From Lethocerus indicus (Eukaryota > Arthropoda > Insecta > Hemiptera > Belostomatidae): 64,000 nt of DNA. Position numbers and translations under genes: made by a program. The DNA lies in the NCBI GenBank assembly GCA_019843655.1, contig JACDQD010000003.1, forward strand, positions 11,348,925 through 11,412,924. Reading direction: 5' to 3'. How positions within the stretch are numbered: the stretch's first letter is position 1; each line of letters starts with the position of its first letter. Positions 1 through 10,409 of the stretch are shown in pieces. Below the pieces are notes generated by a model that did not search any database, had not been told where the DNA came from, and saw nothing but the letters and a program-made list of their open reading frames with translations.

Positions 1-3000
1 CAGAAAATATGAAGAATGAGTATCTCTTTCAGTAACATAAGAAAATTTCGATCATCAGAGCGCCATAAATATAGCCCATATACTTGTCATTATATAGTCA
101 ACGATGATTCATAAATAGTAAAAATAATATCCAGGAAATGTGCTGAAATGTCGGATTCAATAGGGCACGGATAATCCTATTTTAATGGTCGCACATTTTT
201 ATCTTTGCTTATCAATAATGATATATAAAATGGCTCCTTTAGTGTACGATTGAGAGGCTTGTCTGGGAACTGAATATACCAAATTATTGTTAATTATTTG
301 CCGATGAGCCAACAGTAACAATATACCACAATAAAAATAGAACGCTCAATAGATATGAAAAAAATAGAAATAATATAAAAAATTCTATTTTATTATAAGC
401 AAATCCGCTTCAGATTCGATTCCCTTACTGAGAAAAGAAAAAAGGCTCATAAAGTACTCTTAAACTTCATAAATATTTGATTCTTTTTATTTCAAAAACT
501 GTTCGCACTTGTTCGATACGGATTTATCGAGGAATTCGCCAGGTGTTGCATAAATAAATTCGAGGAATTCGGTTTCGTAACATACTGAAACGGATCGAAA
601 GCGATTCCCGAAGAGTGAAAAAGTGAACAAGGCGTCCTTAATCGTTTAACTGAACGTACTTGGCCAGAATGTCCTGTGAATATTAACAGGGGATATTGTT
701 CTTGTTGGGATTAACAAGATCTTAGAACTGAACCACGGTAGGTATGATTATATATAAATAATCTAACGGGGATTACGCATAATTGTCTATTTTTATGATC
801 TTGAAAAACGTAAACTGAAATTGTGAATCAAAACGAATACTTAATGAATCTTTGAACAGTCAGGGGCTGCCGTTTTCACTTATTTAAGTAAGTTGGAATT
901 ATTTTTGAAGGGCTTGGCTGAAATTATTGTTTAAGAACTTTCTTATTCATTTTGTCAATTTTTACAGAGTTTTATTGTATCCTCCTCAAGAGGGTTAAAG
1001 TGTGCTAAATTGATTCTCGGCAGAACCGACCAAATGAAACAAATTATCTGCAGGAATAATTCTCGAATTAACTGAGTGGTCGTGTTCATATTGTTCCCGT
1101 AAACGTGCGATGTATTGTTCATTCTCGTCACCTTCCATCGTCGGCCATCTTGGGAATATATCAGATGATTCATCGGATCTCCTGAGATCCGGATCTATTT
1201 TTTTTCATCTCGCGTATCAAAGGCCGAAACGGACGGGAGGAAATCGTAAATCGATTTGTACCAGAGGGGCACAATGGACGGGGGGGTTAATTGTTGGCAG
1301 AAGAACTGGGGATCTGCCCACGCCCCCCGGTCCGCCCCCTCGCTAATGCAGAGGTCAACCTCCGTACAATTCGATATTTGTACATTGTACTGTATATTGT
1401 ATAGAGTCGCGGGGTGTACTTTATTACACGGATTGCTCTCTCTCTCTCTAGCGGGGCGTGTGTAGGCTATCGCGCCGTCCTAGACTCCGGCTAACAACAG
1501 CTGTAAATCCAAATCCGACGGGCCCCGGTGTTCGACCGGCCCCGTACATTTTCTATTGCCCTCCCGTCTCTTGTAATCCCCCATTAGCTCCGTTCCAGTA
1601 TCGGACGCCATCCTCCAGCACGTGCGTCCATTTCCTGGTTCGGCTATCGGAAATATACCGGGTCTTTTCCCGATTGGAAGAGAATTAACTTAATTGATCG
1701 TCATCGCTCTTGCGGTTTTCTCTCTCAATCAAAAGCCCCCTTAATCAGCCACTCTATCGACCACTTACTGGCCGACCAAATAGGTAATAGACTACTACTA
1801 AATACTGTATCCAAAGTTTCAATAGTAATAATAATAATAAGAAAAAACAAATTATTTATTTCAGTCTTCCGAAGTGATATTGAGCCGCGATGTGTTTTCT
1901 ATTTACGGAATTTTATTTCCGCTGCTTCTTCCGACTTCAGTAGGTTGATAACTGGCACATAACGTTATTGAAAATACCAACAAGGCGGAACCCGGAACAC
2001 AATTTTATTATTTTTTATTTTATTATTATTCCACTTCCGAAAAATACCTTTCCCTGTAATACCAGGAAGATATTTTTAAAAATATTAAGTTTCCAATTGT
2101 TCCGTACCTTGTTGCCGCGAATATTTTCGGTCTGCTCCGAGCATTTTACCCTGGTTATAATAAAATGATCATCGATGAATATCATGAATATATTTATAAA
2201 CATTAGATTTCAGTATATTGAATAGTAAAAATTGTAGGCTATATATTATACGCGTCTTGTGACTTTTTGATACAAAAATTTGAAGAAATATGCCTAAATG
2301 ATGGGGAATTGTTTGTAGGACGATGCCGAAACAAATAATTACGCTTCGTTTATAACACTTGTGCTACTGTCCATTGCTGCTATGATACGCTGAATAAGTA
2401 CCGGACTAAGAAGTGCTTTCAAGTCTCCAGGGGTTATGGTTTTCGGTAAAAGTTCCAGAGGCGGCTACTAGATGGCGACGACCGCTACTGGCGGAGCGGT
2501 GGGCCCCCATCGTCGGCGGCTTGGGCCACTCGGGGCGGCTCTCTTTAGGAAAGCGACGAATCCGTAATCGGCCGACATACGGCCGGTGAACACAACTGAA
2601 AAGTTTTCCTCCCCCTCAGACGACGGGTGTATGTACCTCGGTGAATATGAATTTTCAGTAGGGGAGCGGCGGTAGCAATCCCGACCGAGTGAACGTGAGC
2701 TAAATGTAAGCAACACCGACAAGTTTCAACAGCGGCACTGTATATATAATTCATCGACTTTGGAGGCGCATTAACACTTTACTGGAAGAACGCGATAGAG
2801 TAAAATATTATGTATACAGTTTAGACAGAACTGGACATCATTTATGAGACGCCTATAACTTCTAACGCTCCTTTATATTTTCTTATAAACCTATTTTCAT
2901 TTCAACGTTGATGCCTTTTGCTGTTACATTCCTGGGAAGGAGTAAAAAATTTGCCGTCTTTATTCATGACGTAACTGCGATGAAAACAAAGAATTATTTT

Positions 3001-4130
3001 GGCCCGGGTCCTTTATTATATATAGATTTGTATAATATTTATTTCGTCACGAGTAACGGTTTCGTAGCGCAGAAGAAATGTGGTTCGTTACCGCACGAGA
3101 TCCCCGTAACCTTTCTCGGTCCTAACCATCGAGACCAATATATATCGTGGTTCCGAAAAGGAGGTTGGAGATTAGATCAACAGAAATCAATACTGCATTG
3201 TTCTGGCCTCTCAAAATGATGATTGTTGAGGCAATGGAGTTGGGACAAATGAACGGTGGCCGAAATACGGACACTTTCACGTAGATTGGTGTTTCATGAA
3301 CGGATTTTGCAAAGGATCTGTCCGCGGACCTGTTTGCCTCTGATTTCACGACGGTCTGTACCTACCTCGTGAGTGTCAGACTATTCAAAAATAGGAAACA
3401 GCGGGATCTGATTCTGATTGCGAATTGTATTGAAGATTTTCTTCTTTCAGTTCGATAGAGATGTCAACAATCTGTAATTTCCCAATCCCTGTTTAAAACT
3501 AGTTTAATTGTTTTTTTTACCTTACTAAACTTTGTACTTGGAAGCAAAACGTAAGGTTTAAGCAAAGAGGTTAAGTTGGAACTTGAATCGAGACATCGTA
3601 TTTCGCTGGAGTAGGGGAGGGAAGAAAAAAAGTTGTTGCTTCACCAATTGAATATCGACAGTATATTTCATCAAGCGTAATACCTTGCGCAATGAAATTT
3701 TAAATTGAAACATCTGCAAAGTAACATAAACATTTCGAGGTTCGCGTTGTTCCGCGTTGTCGTAAAAAAAAAAATATCCTTCTCATACGATCGTGGGTGA
3801 AAGCTGAACCAGATCCCGGGCGGACACTTGACTAAAAGCCAGGCACACGTCGAACCGTCGGGCCGTATTTAAACCCGTTTTCGGCCGGTAAAGAGTTTTT
3901 ACAAGTAGATCTCCTGGAAAACGACTGGCGAATTCAAAATAATTTTTTATAATATTCACTAGGTCCCTCAATTTATCAAAGTACCGAAGTCTATTTCAGT
4001 GTTGAGTTCCGCTAGCTTTTATTTCAAATGAGTTTTTAATATTTTTGAATAACCGCCCCCCCCCCGTTATAACAGTTTATTATATGTAAAGCTACATAGA
4101 TAGATGGATGGAATGAGAAGTAGGATTTCG
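1..4130. other. AT-rich intergenic or intronic DNA without a recognisable gene
   Basis: No reading frame longer than about 100 codons occurs here and none resembles a known protein. Most of the stretch is AT-rich with short A/T runs. Two GC-richer patches break it, near 1190-1630 (which holds a short CTCTCT run at 1437-1449) and 2450-2700. An A-run follows 3760 and a run of about twelve C residues lies at 4054-4065. I see no RNA gene or mobile element here. Confidence 0.6.
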
Positions 4131-4500
4131 TACCCGATTTCGGCTAGCCGACAAGAGGTGAGTTCGAGTTCGGCCCCCTCGGGACTTGTTTTTCGGATGT
4201 AAACGCGGCACTTAGCCGGGCGCGCATAAATTCGACAATATAATGGTCCGGGCCGAATAAAGATACGCCCCGAGAGATAAACCCGACGTGGGTGAAACCG
4301 GTCCGCGCCGGCGCGCGGTGAAACGCGGGGGCCCGACCCCGCTTTTGCCCATTAATTTGGCGTTGATTATAAGTCCTCCGTTACACATATATACAACACT
4401 TTTTTTCTCCCCGGGGTGGGGGGATTGGTGGGCGGGGGGCGGAGGGGGCTTATCCCTCTCCTTTAGTCCGAAAAAGTGGTCTCGGAACCTGTAACGGGAC
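4130..4500. promoter_or_regulatory. GC-rich block, candidate cis-regulatory element
   Basis: This island is rich in CpG and in C/G runs compared with the AT-rich sequence on either side. It contains CATAAA near 4227 and TTAATTTGG near 4353, words of the kind bound by homeodomain proteins. The 68-codon ORF across it is glycine/proline-biased and reads through homopolymer runs, so it looks like a by-product of composition. The regulatory role is inferred only from composition and motif density. Confidence 0.2.
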
Positions 4501-4587
4501 CTGGGGGTGGGGTGGAAATAAAATGATCGTTTGCGACATTTGAAATATGATTCATTTTAATATGCAGCAGCGGAATATTCTGAATGA

Positions 4588-4908
4588 TACTGTAGGTTCG
4601 TGAAGTTTCTGTCTCCTCTCGCTAGTTTGGTCTTTTGCTAGACCGGTTTCGGCTGCTCGTCATCTTCAGTAGCGGTGTTAGTCACTGTTAGCACTTTGGA
4701 TGTTTTTTGGGCATCCTCACTGCACTGTCACTTTCACATGTATTGTAATGTTTGTCAGTATGTCAGTCGTTTATATATGTGTGTTCTGTTATTGTTATTG
4801 GGGGTTACGTTTGTCTTCGGATTTTGTTAATCCGTTTTCTAAGTGTGAGTCAGAAACTTCACGAACCTACAGTATTCCAACCCCTCGCAGACCACAAAAC
4901 AGGTATAT
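4588..4908 (+). mobile_element. Repeat family copy 1: short element with 24-bp perfect inverted ends
   Basis: Positions 4588-4611 and 4851-4874 are perfect reverse complements over 24 bases, enclosing about 240 bp. Immediately right of the second arm, 4873-4908 is nearly identical to 7385-7420. The 49 bases at 4605-4653 match the reverse complement of 7328-7376 with two differences, so a second copy lies 2.7 kb away with its body inverted. No coding sequence is present; the 72-codon ORF across it is not recognisable. The minus strand carries a hammerhead-like core at 4637-4673. Inverted ends plus such a core recall truncated Penelope-like retroelement terminal repeats, but a non-autonomous DNA element is also possible. 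That this is a repeat copy is well supported; its class is inference. Confidence 0.7.
4637..4673 (-). ncRNA. Degenerate type I hammerhead-ribozyme-like motif
   Basis: Read on the minus strand, the order is GCTA, CTGAAGA, a 12-base segment, GAAACCGGTC, TAGC. CTGAAGA fits the conserved CUGANGA box and GAAA the second core box. ACCGGT gives a minimal palindromic stem III with the required A15.1-U16.1 pair, followed by C at the cleavage position. GCTA and TAGC then form a 4-bp stem I exactly abutting the core. Very short stem III hammerheads are known in Penelope-like elements, where dimers are thought to be the active form. The 12-base stem II segment pairs poorly, so this copy is probably inactive or a decayed descendant. 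Confidence 0.35.
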
Positions 4909-4919
4909 CAAATTCTGAA

Positions 4920-5298
4920 TGATAGTATTATTAATTTAGACGGAATACAATCTTAGTTCGATTTTTGCCGGGAGAGAATCGTCATCACAAATCCATTCAT
5001 ATCGGAATCGCCTGTATGGAATGACGTACTCCAGTAGAAATTAACTTCTGGTAGTATTTCAAATGAACAACCTCAAAAAGAAGAGACCCTGTAAGAAACA
5101 GTTTTAACGGGTAGGCAATTAAACGGTTACTATACGCTCTTGGACGTTACTGGGCCGAAATTGGCAAAACATTGATTGCAGGGCAATTACAACCGCCGAC
5201 GCCCGCTTCAATTGTCGAGCAGTAAAAGACGTTTCAAAGGCCGTAAATGTTCCCCCATTGGCGGCCCAAAAATGGATGTATCGAATTATAACGGGCGA

Positions 5299-5359
<61 letters not shown>

Positions 5360-7190
5360 GTAGCGAGTGTTTGCGCAAAGAGGAGGAGGGATTAGGCCCC
5401 GGGCTAAGGCGGGGTCCCTTTCACTGAGAGAGCTCCACTACGTGGACCATTCAAAATTCGGCACTTGGCCTTAACCGACGCGCAATTCCATGTATTTATT
5501 ACAGTACGATATTCGATCGTACATAAATCGAATGAACCTGAATAATCTCATCGGGTGCCATTTACTTGGTGGAGAAACTTAACATTAAAATCACTAAAAC
5601 TGGTTCATCCTAAATTTATATAAACATTATATATTTTGTCGTGATGTAATAATGATCACATTATAAGAATGTATTGGGAACGTAAATAAAGTAATGATAA
5701 TTTGAATTCACCCTTCCTTCTTTTTCATTGGTTCATTCGCTCATCCTATTTTTTGTTTTACCTAAATAATTATAGCTATAATAGATTCCTGTAAACCGAG
5801 CTCGTTTTGGAAGCCTAAGTTGCTAATATTGTGGTTTCATAATTGAAATCAATTCGGGACACGGGAGAACAAAATTAGACCAGTTCAGTGCAATTGTATG
5901 ACAAAAATTGGTTGGAAAGGTGGACAGGCTGAGGACTGAGGGCGCCGCGGGGTCCACGAGGCGGTCCCTTTCACCCGAGCTCTCCTACCACTTAATTACC
6001 ATAACGCATGCCCTCCTACCACTATAATCTGCCCCGCGAGTGGTTTTCACCATCCTCGGTAATATCGGGCCTGTAATTTCGTCCGTTTTAATCTTTTGTG
6101 TTTACTTTTCACAACGGCCGAATTCACTTGCAACCGGCGATATACGCCCAATCAACTGCGCCCCCTATAATTAGGCGCTGTTTAACGGAAAATGGTTTTT
6201 AAAAATTGATTTCCCCGATTCTTGTTCTTTATTTTTATTTCACTATAATTACGTTAACCGAATATGACATATGACTGATCGAAATATGACTTATTCAGTG
6301 AAATATTATTGTACAGTGTAACGGCCATTTTTGTGCCAACTGTCTTCAGCGGCGCCGTCTAAAGTATTCTAATATAATATAAAACAGCAATTAAATAAAT
6401 ATATACAATACATGAATTTTAATGCAGTTGTTCTGTGTATTATAGCACTTGTTTCAACAATTGTTCAATAGGAAGTTCTGTTAGCAATAAGAAAGTAAAC
6501 GGATTAGGTGACTTTTCGATTTCGATATGTCTTTCTCTCCTCCGAAACGATTTCCATTCCTTGTCCTGGTGCTCGGTCGTTAATCTGTTAATTTCATAGT
6601 TGTAAATCGGCATCTTCCGAGCCCGAGGGGGATACAAGCCGAGACACGATTCGTAAGGAAGCGGTATTGGAGCCCTGAAGGGCCTCTTATCTAACGGGCC
6701 CCTCCTAACAATAGGTTTCCTTCCGGACCACTTTCACAACTCCATCGCCCCCAGGGACCACGGGGCCCGACAGACACTGCCGACTCCTGTATTTGTTATT
6801 ATGTCTTGCAGACAGATATTATCTGAAGGCTTTCGTAAGCACGACCGAAATAAACCATCGACCAGGTAGCGGAGGAATAAATTAAAGGAAGCCTTACTTA
6901 GGCAGTGAGCGGTGAATAATATTCACTTATACTGGGCACGTTAACACGGTTTTTTGAAAGTTCCACAGTGAGCCCGAAACCTGTCTGCTTGGGATCGAAA
7001 GTGTAAGCAGTCGCCCGGGCGTTCACTGATGTGAACTGTAAAAAATCGACAACAATTTGTATAAATTCAGTGTAAAATATTAGCGATTTTAGTAATTTCG
7101 GATGCTGAGTATTCAACGTTGCAATAACACACTAATAAATTATAAAAATTAGTGAAATATTGTGTATCCACAGGTATAAATTTCACCGAA
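4920..7190. other. Non-coding spacer between the two repeat copies
   Basis: Mixed composition: GC-richer patches near 5170-5300, 5930-6180 and 6620-6790, separated by AT-rich DNA. Apart from the TA microsatellite I see no gene or mobile element. All ORFs are under 85 codons and unrecognisable. Confidence 0.5.
5302..5357. repeat. (TA)n microsatellite, 56 nt
   Basis: Uninterrupted alternating A and T. It produces an artificial Tyr-Ile run in one forward frame. Confidence 0.97.
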
Positions 7191-7199
7191 TTAATTCAT

Positions 7200-7420
7200 T
7201 AGCGGCCGGAAAAAGTGTGTAATAAACAGTCTACAGACAAAAGACACGTGTATATACACACGACAAACAGACAACCGCCACAGTACAAGTGACAGTGACA
7301 GTGCCAAAAACATCCAAAGGACCAAAAGCCGAAACCGGTCTAACAAAAGACCAAACCAGCGAGAGGAGACAGAAACACACAAAATATTCTAACCCCTCGC
7401 AGACCACAAAACATGTATAT
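7200..7420 (-). mobile_element. Repeat family copy 2, inverted relative to copy 1
   Basis: The segment 7328-7376 matches the reverse complement of 4605-4653 with 2 differences in 49. The GTGACAGTG and CCAAA words upstream, around 7288-7320, also match the reverse complement of the copy 1 body. The right flank 7385-7420 matches 4873-4908 in the same orientation with few differences. The body is therefore flipped relative to the flank when the two copies are compared. The CTGAAGA half of the hammerhead-like core is missing here, leaving only GAAACCGGTC at 7331-7340. The left boundary is uncertain because similarity fades before 7280. Confidence 0.6.
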
Positions 7421-7429
7421 TAAACTAGT

Positions 7430-8747
7430 CTACAGATAGATAATTATTGCTTCATCACAAACTAAGTATGTTCAAAAAAAACATGATGTCATGGCAGAAA
7501 AATGTGAATAAACGCGGTCTGTAATTTGTGAAAATAATTATACAAAATTTCAGAAACGTGTCACAGGCACGAGGACTCGGTCGGTACAGGATCATTGCCA
7601 CTGCTTACTCATCCCGGAACTGGTCCCGCGGGCGTATATTATCGAAGTGGTGGCCGAGGTCTGAATTAAGGGGCGAGCGCGGAGAAGTGAAAAAAAAGAG
7701 ACCGACTACTAAATATATAAAATGATCAAAAAAAAAAAAAGAATGAGGCTAAAGCGCGAAGGCTCCCGATGGTGAGGTTGGCCGGGGGGCAAGGCGGGGT
7801 CGGCGGGCCGCCCATTGCCGTCGTCCTTTCACCAGACTTAAACCGCGCCGACTCCTCTACTGACTAACTGACTACTACACGGCCTACTACTCCACCCAAT
7901 ACCGACTGAACTAACACCGGTCCTACACGGCCCGCGCTAGTGTCAACACACATTAGCTCCTCACCCAGTAGTCTCTTACATACACCTATTGCCGACAATC
8001 CGTACGCACGATACCGTACTAAATCCAACAGCCCGCACTAAAACATATTCACGTTATGAATTGCACGAAGAACGTATAAATTAAAATATACAGTCACGTG
8101 TATAAATAGAGCTGAATATTTCAACTCGTGAATAGCGAGTAGAGGAGAACGGGTAACTCTATTACACTGTTACTGTATTATTGAAAACGTGTTGTCCATA
8201 GCAACAAAACCAGTCTGAGCTAGGCTAAAATCGGCTAGTGGGGAAGATAGTATCATTGATTCCTGTTGATTATAAGGTAGTTGAATATTATTTGGCAATA
8301 GTGTTCAATAATATTAAAATTCAAATTGTTTAAACTTCAATTATTAGATCCTCCGGTCTTGGGCCTTGGATTGAAATAGTCTGAATAATGCTGGCATATT
8401 TATCGTGATTGGGAACAATAACTAATTGACAATAAAAAATTACAGGTATTTGAATACCGACTGATTGAACTCGGGAGAATAAGATATAAATCAACCAATG
8501 ACAAATACAAAAGCCGTACAACTGTAGGGCTGTACCTGTATCGCTCTTTCTTCAGTGGCGTTTGCTCGTGCCAAACAAGCACACTCTTCGTGTTAGGTAA
8601 GCCCCAAAATCTGTAACGATGTTATAATTTTGTCAGGAGCAATAACGTCGGCGCTCCGTTACGCAAATATAAGGAAGTGAAAGTGTTTCAGGGATTTAGA
8701 ATGTGGTTCGACACTCCTCGACTACCGGAAATAATTCAATAGATTGT

Positions 8748-8799
<52 letters not shown>

Positions 8800-9170
8800 T
8801 GTTATGAATTTTCTACACTAAGCTTAATCTTTTACTTGTTCACCTAAATCAATTAAATGGTAATATTAAATATTAAAAAACAGGATATAAAATGTTTATA
8901 TTTATTGATCATAATTGATACGTAAAAGAACATTTTCTGGCCAGCAAGGCAGTATTTATTATCCTGTTTACGTGTAAGTTAATCAATTAGTCCGATTTGA
9001 TTTTTAGAACTTCATATTATAGTCATTTTGGTTTAGTATTTCCATAAAGCATCAGTAATTCGTTCAGTGAAACGGTATTATACCCGCCAGATTTTAAATG
9101 TTTATTGCAACATATTCATTTATATCTCACTAATACGTTCTTGAGGTAACCGCAAAAGGCACGAGGCACT
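7430..9170. other. Non-coding DNA with a G-poor tract
   Basis: No recognisable gene. Positions 7861-8040 are markedly short of G (25 of 180 by my count) against C (67 of 180), a strand asymmetry unlike the neighbours. The rest is AT-rich, with a TA microsatellite at 8750-8797. A 41-base segment at 8556-8596 has good splice-like borders but no other support. Confidence 0.5.
8750..8797. repeat. (TA)n microsatellite, 48 nt
   Basis: Uninterrupted alternating A and T. Confidence 0.97.
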
Positions 9171-9179
9171 GTAGTTTTT

Positions 9180-9560
9180 GTCTCGTATAATGAGCGGAGC
9201 CGGAGTTGTTTATTGTACGGGCGTTAATTGAAGAATTGGACCTATTATTTGGCTCTCGAGTAACGCTCTCGGGGTGTTTTCAATTAAAATCGGTAGCCGT
9301 AAAAATAAATAACCCTCGTTAGGTACCGGGGCATTTGAAGAACTGCGCAAAACCGGGCCGAATTGTGCACCTTTTCTTTTTTTTTGGCTAAGTGTCCCCG
9401 ATTGAAGTGACCGACCCCCATTCGAGATATCCGAGGGCGGCCCCATAACTCCTAATTACGAGTTTTGGCGCCCGGCTCTCGTTAGTCACTTCGCGGCTCC
9501 TAATTCTTTCCACCCGAGGACAAAAAGGGGAAGAAACGGAAAACAAAAAACGGTATTCAA
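9180..9560. promoter_or_regulatory. CpG-rich, TAAT-motif-dense block, candidate enhancer
   Basis: GC-rich core with embedded homeodomain-type words: GTTAATTG at 9223-9230, CAATTAAAA at 9281-9289 and CTAATTACG at 9452-9460. Overlapping ORFs on the minus strand (60-78 codons) are unrecognisable. Similar islands recur through the window, suggesting a class of element rather than a gene. Confidence 0.25.
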
Positions 9561-9569
9561 TTTGGGTCA

Positions 9570-10080
9570 TTGCGAGTGCCGGCCATCAACAATCGGGTAA
9601 TTGGTGGATTCGCCCCGCGGGGCGAAATGGGACTCGGGGTGCATTCAGATTGCACGGGCGGGGCTCTCTGTTTTTACCGGCCGCAGGTCCCCCCCTTTTA
9701 AAGCTTTCCTGTCCGAAACCAGTTTCCGGCAGGGTCCTTTCAAATGAGTTGCCCGCGCCACCTTCATCCTCCCGTTCAGGTGATACACGAACAACTACGG
9801 TACCGATACTGATCGGTTCGAAAGTGCAGTACCTCCGGTCGTTACAATTTCGTTTGCGCAATTATACGTGTTGTCTTTCTTGGACGGCATTACGTCCGTA
9901 GTATTTCATTTTCAATTACTTTCAGAACACAGGCTCAGAAACAGGTGGACTCTCTATATTATTAGATATTTTTAAAAATAGAGACAGTATTAGCCAAGTG
10001 AATGTCCAATAGAACCGACTTGGCAGATCACAAAATGATTTATGCTGTCAATATAAGATGTACGATCGATCTTCTCACAC
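9570..10080. other. Non-coding DNA with antisense ORFs of no known family
   Basis: A GC-rich patch at 9600-9790 carries an 83-codon plus-strand ORF and a 91-codon minus-strand ORF over the same bases. Neither has a recognisable motif, and the mutual overlap points to composition. AT-rich sequence follows. Confidence 0.4.
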
Positions 10081-10099
10081 GAGTCATCGGTAACCGTCT

Positions 10100-10278
10100 A
10101 AGTGATTGGCTATCGTTCGATTGGAAATTCCAGTAGTGCCCGTTCCAAGTTATATAAGCTCGCGTTTAGGGGCAGCGAGTTTTACTTTCTTTGTCGGGCC
10201 GATTACAGTCGGTGTCTGTAATTTTTAGTGAATTTTTCACGCTTTTCCTTAAAGAATCTCCCGATACCTGATTCCTTC
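10100..10278 (+). promoter_or_regulatory. Promoter-like cluster: two inverted CCAAT boxes and a TATA box
   Basis: GATTGG (inverted CCAAT) occurs at 10104-10109 and 10119-10124, and TATATAAG at 10151-10158. The boxes sit about 30-45 bp upstream of the TATA word, as in compact animal RNA polymerase II promoters such as histone-type genes. A start would be expected near 10180, where no strong initiator is seen. Downstream lies about 100 bp of possible leader and then a 41-codon ORF. Confidence 0.3.
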
Positions 10279-10404
10279 ATGGTCTTCAGCGATATTTCAA
10301 AAAGACCGAGGAATTACTGGAACACAGGAATTTCCGATAGTGAGCTTCGAAACAATAATTTATTTCGTCTTTTGAATTATACAGTAAGAGTATTAAATCA
10401 GTGA
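10279..10404 (+). CDS. Possible small ORF of 41 codons downstream of a promoter-like cluster
   Basis: It starts with ATGG and ends in TGA. The predicted peptide is short and hydrophilic with no signal peptide, membrane segment or family motif I recognise. It is listed only because it is the first ATG frame after the TATA/CCAAT cluster at 10100-10158. ACAGTAAGAG at 10381-10390 could act as a splice donor, in which case this would be a first exon. Chance occurrence is quite likely. Confidence 0.12.
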   Translation: MVFSDISKRPRNYWNTGISDSELRNNNLFRLLNYTVRVLNQ

Positions 10405-10409
10405 ATGAA

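Noticed and set aside
4293..4302. Second GAAACCGGTC word near the hammerhead-like motif
   Set aside because: No CUGANGA box or stem I partner nearby; isolated decamer.
8556..8596. 41-nt micro-exon between TTCTTCAG and GTAAG
   Set aside because: Good splice borders only; no adjacent exon, no coding evidence.
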